Assembly (NCBI RefSeq): GCF_020037015.1
Contig: NZ_JAIQDE010000003.1
Coordinates: 186,001 to 250,000, forward strand
Length of the DNA: 64,000 bases
DNA from: Corallococcus sp. AS-1-6
GTDB lineage: Bacteria > Myxococcota > Myxococcia > Myxococcales > Myxococcaceae
Reading direction: 5' to 3'
Part shown: one piece after another, positions 62,883 through 64,000 of the stretch
Layout: every line of letters begins with the position of its first letter
How positions within the stretch are numbered: position 1 is the stretch's first letter
The notes under the pieces: generated by a model
What the model saw: only the letters and a program-made list of their open reading frames with translations
What the model was told of the DNA's origin: nothing
The model's database searches: none
Position numbers and translations under genes: made by a program

Positions 62883-62931
62883 GCAGGCGGATTCAGGGCT
62901 CGGAAGGGGTGAAGCGCGGGGCCCGGCGGTT

Positions 62932-62937
62932 TATACC
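62932..62937 (+). promoter_or_regulatory. Possible -10 box just upstream of hemB
   Basis: TATACC lies 8 bp before the hemB ATG. If it is a true -10, transcription would start at or within about 2 nt of the start codon, giving a leaderless message; no ribosome site is visible there. The -35 is weak. Confidence 0.3.
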
Positions 62938-62945
62938 GGCGACCC

Positions 62946-63914
<969 letters not shown>

Positions 63915-63936
63915 GCGACACCCGGGCGCGCGGCAT

Positions 63937-63963
63937 CGGCGGAAGGCTTGATCGCTTCCGCCG
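63937..63963 (+). terminator. Hairpin after hemB
   Basis: A perfect 9-bp stem (CGGCGGAAG/CTTCCGCCG) with a 9-nt loop lies 22 nt after the hemB stop. No strong T-tract follows, so efficiency is uncertain. Confidence 0.5.
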
Positions 63964-64000
63964 CTTGCGCCCAAATGCCCCCACCACGATGCCCACCCAG

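Overview
This window reads as chromosome of a fruiting, gliding myxobacterium (Myxococcus/Corallococcus type). The DNA is very GC-rich, GTG and TTG starts are common, genes are tightly packed, and there are many secreted lipoproteins. The decisive marker is a complete frz chemosensory locus: frzZ divergent from frzA-B-CD-E-G-F, with frzS, an ECF sigma factor/anti-sigma pair and alanine dehydrogenase close by, as remembered for Myxococcus xanthus. I see no mobile element, tRNA, rRNA or CRISPR.

Layout. (1) 1-5.9 kb: an osmoregulated glucan cluster (opgG, a small unknown gene, opgH) behind a near-consensus sigma-54 promoter, then a secreted M28 peptidase. (2) 5.9-18 kb: a cyclase/STAND-ATPase/TPR regulator, a lectin-like lipoprotein, a PARG-like macrodomain hydrolase, and three tandem paralogous lipoproteins made of carboxypeptidase-regulatory-like repeats. 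(3) 18-26 kb: a PAS histidine kinase, a secreted unknown, a GNAT enzyme, a small Cys-rich protein, a divergent SDR/HxlR pair sharing two operator-like palindromes, a DUF692 (MNIO) protein with a large C-terminal extension, and uridine kinase. (4) 26-37.4 kb: an alpha/beta hydrolase lacking its nucleophilic Ser, a PQQ-type propeller protein, a HARE-HTH protein with an apparently dead Mrr-like nuclease domain, and a run of lipoproteins with birA and coaX. (5) 37.5-53 kb: the frz neighbourhood. (6) 53-64 kb: a PHA-system protein, class II photolyase, membrane and outer-membrane unknowns, a tRNA methyltransferase, an ABC transporter and hemB.

How the genes work together. FrzCD (soluble receptor), FrzA/FrzB (CheW-like), FrzE (CheA-CheY), FrzF/FrzG (methyltransferase/methylesterase) and FrzZ (double receiver output) form one signalling pathway controlling cell reversals, and FrzS is a polarity protein of type IV pilus motility. 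The glucan genes, lipoproteins and beta-propeller protein serve the cell envelope. The rest is housekeeping (biotin, CoA, heme, pyrimidine salvage, DNA repair).

The least explained items are the three tandem lipoproteins, the DUF692 fusion, the HARE/dead-nuclease protein, the Ser-less hydrolase, the tandem hairpins inside the frz locus and next to ald, and the large inverted repeat between photolyase and its divergent neighbour. All family assignments come from reading motifs by eye; no database search was run.
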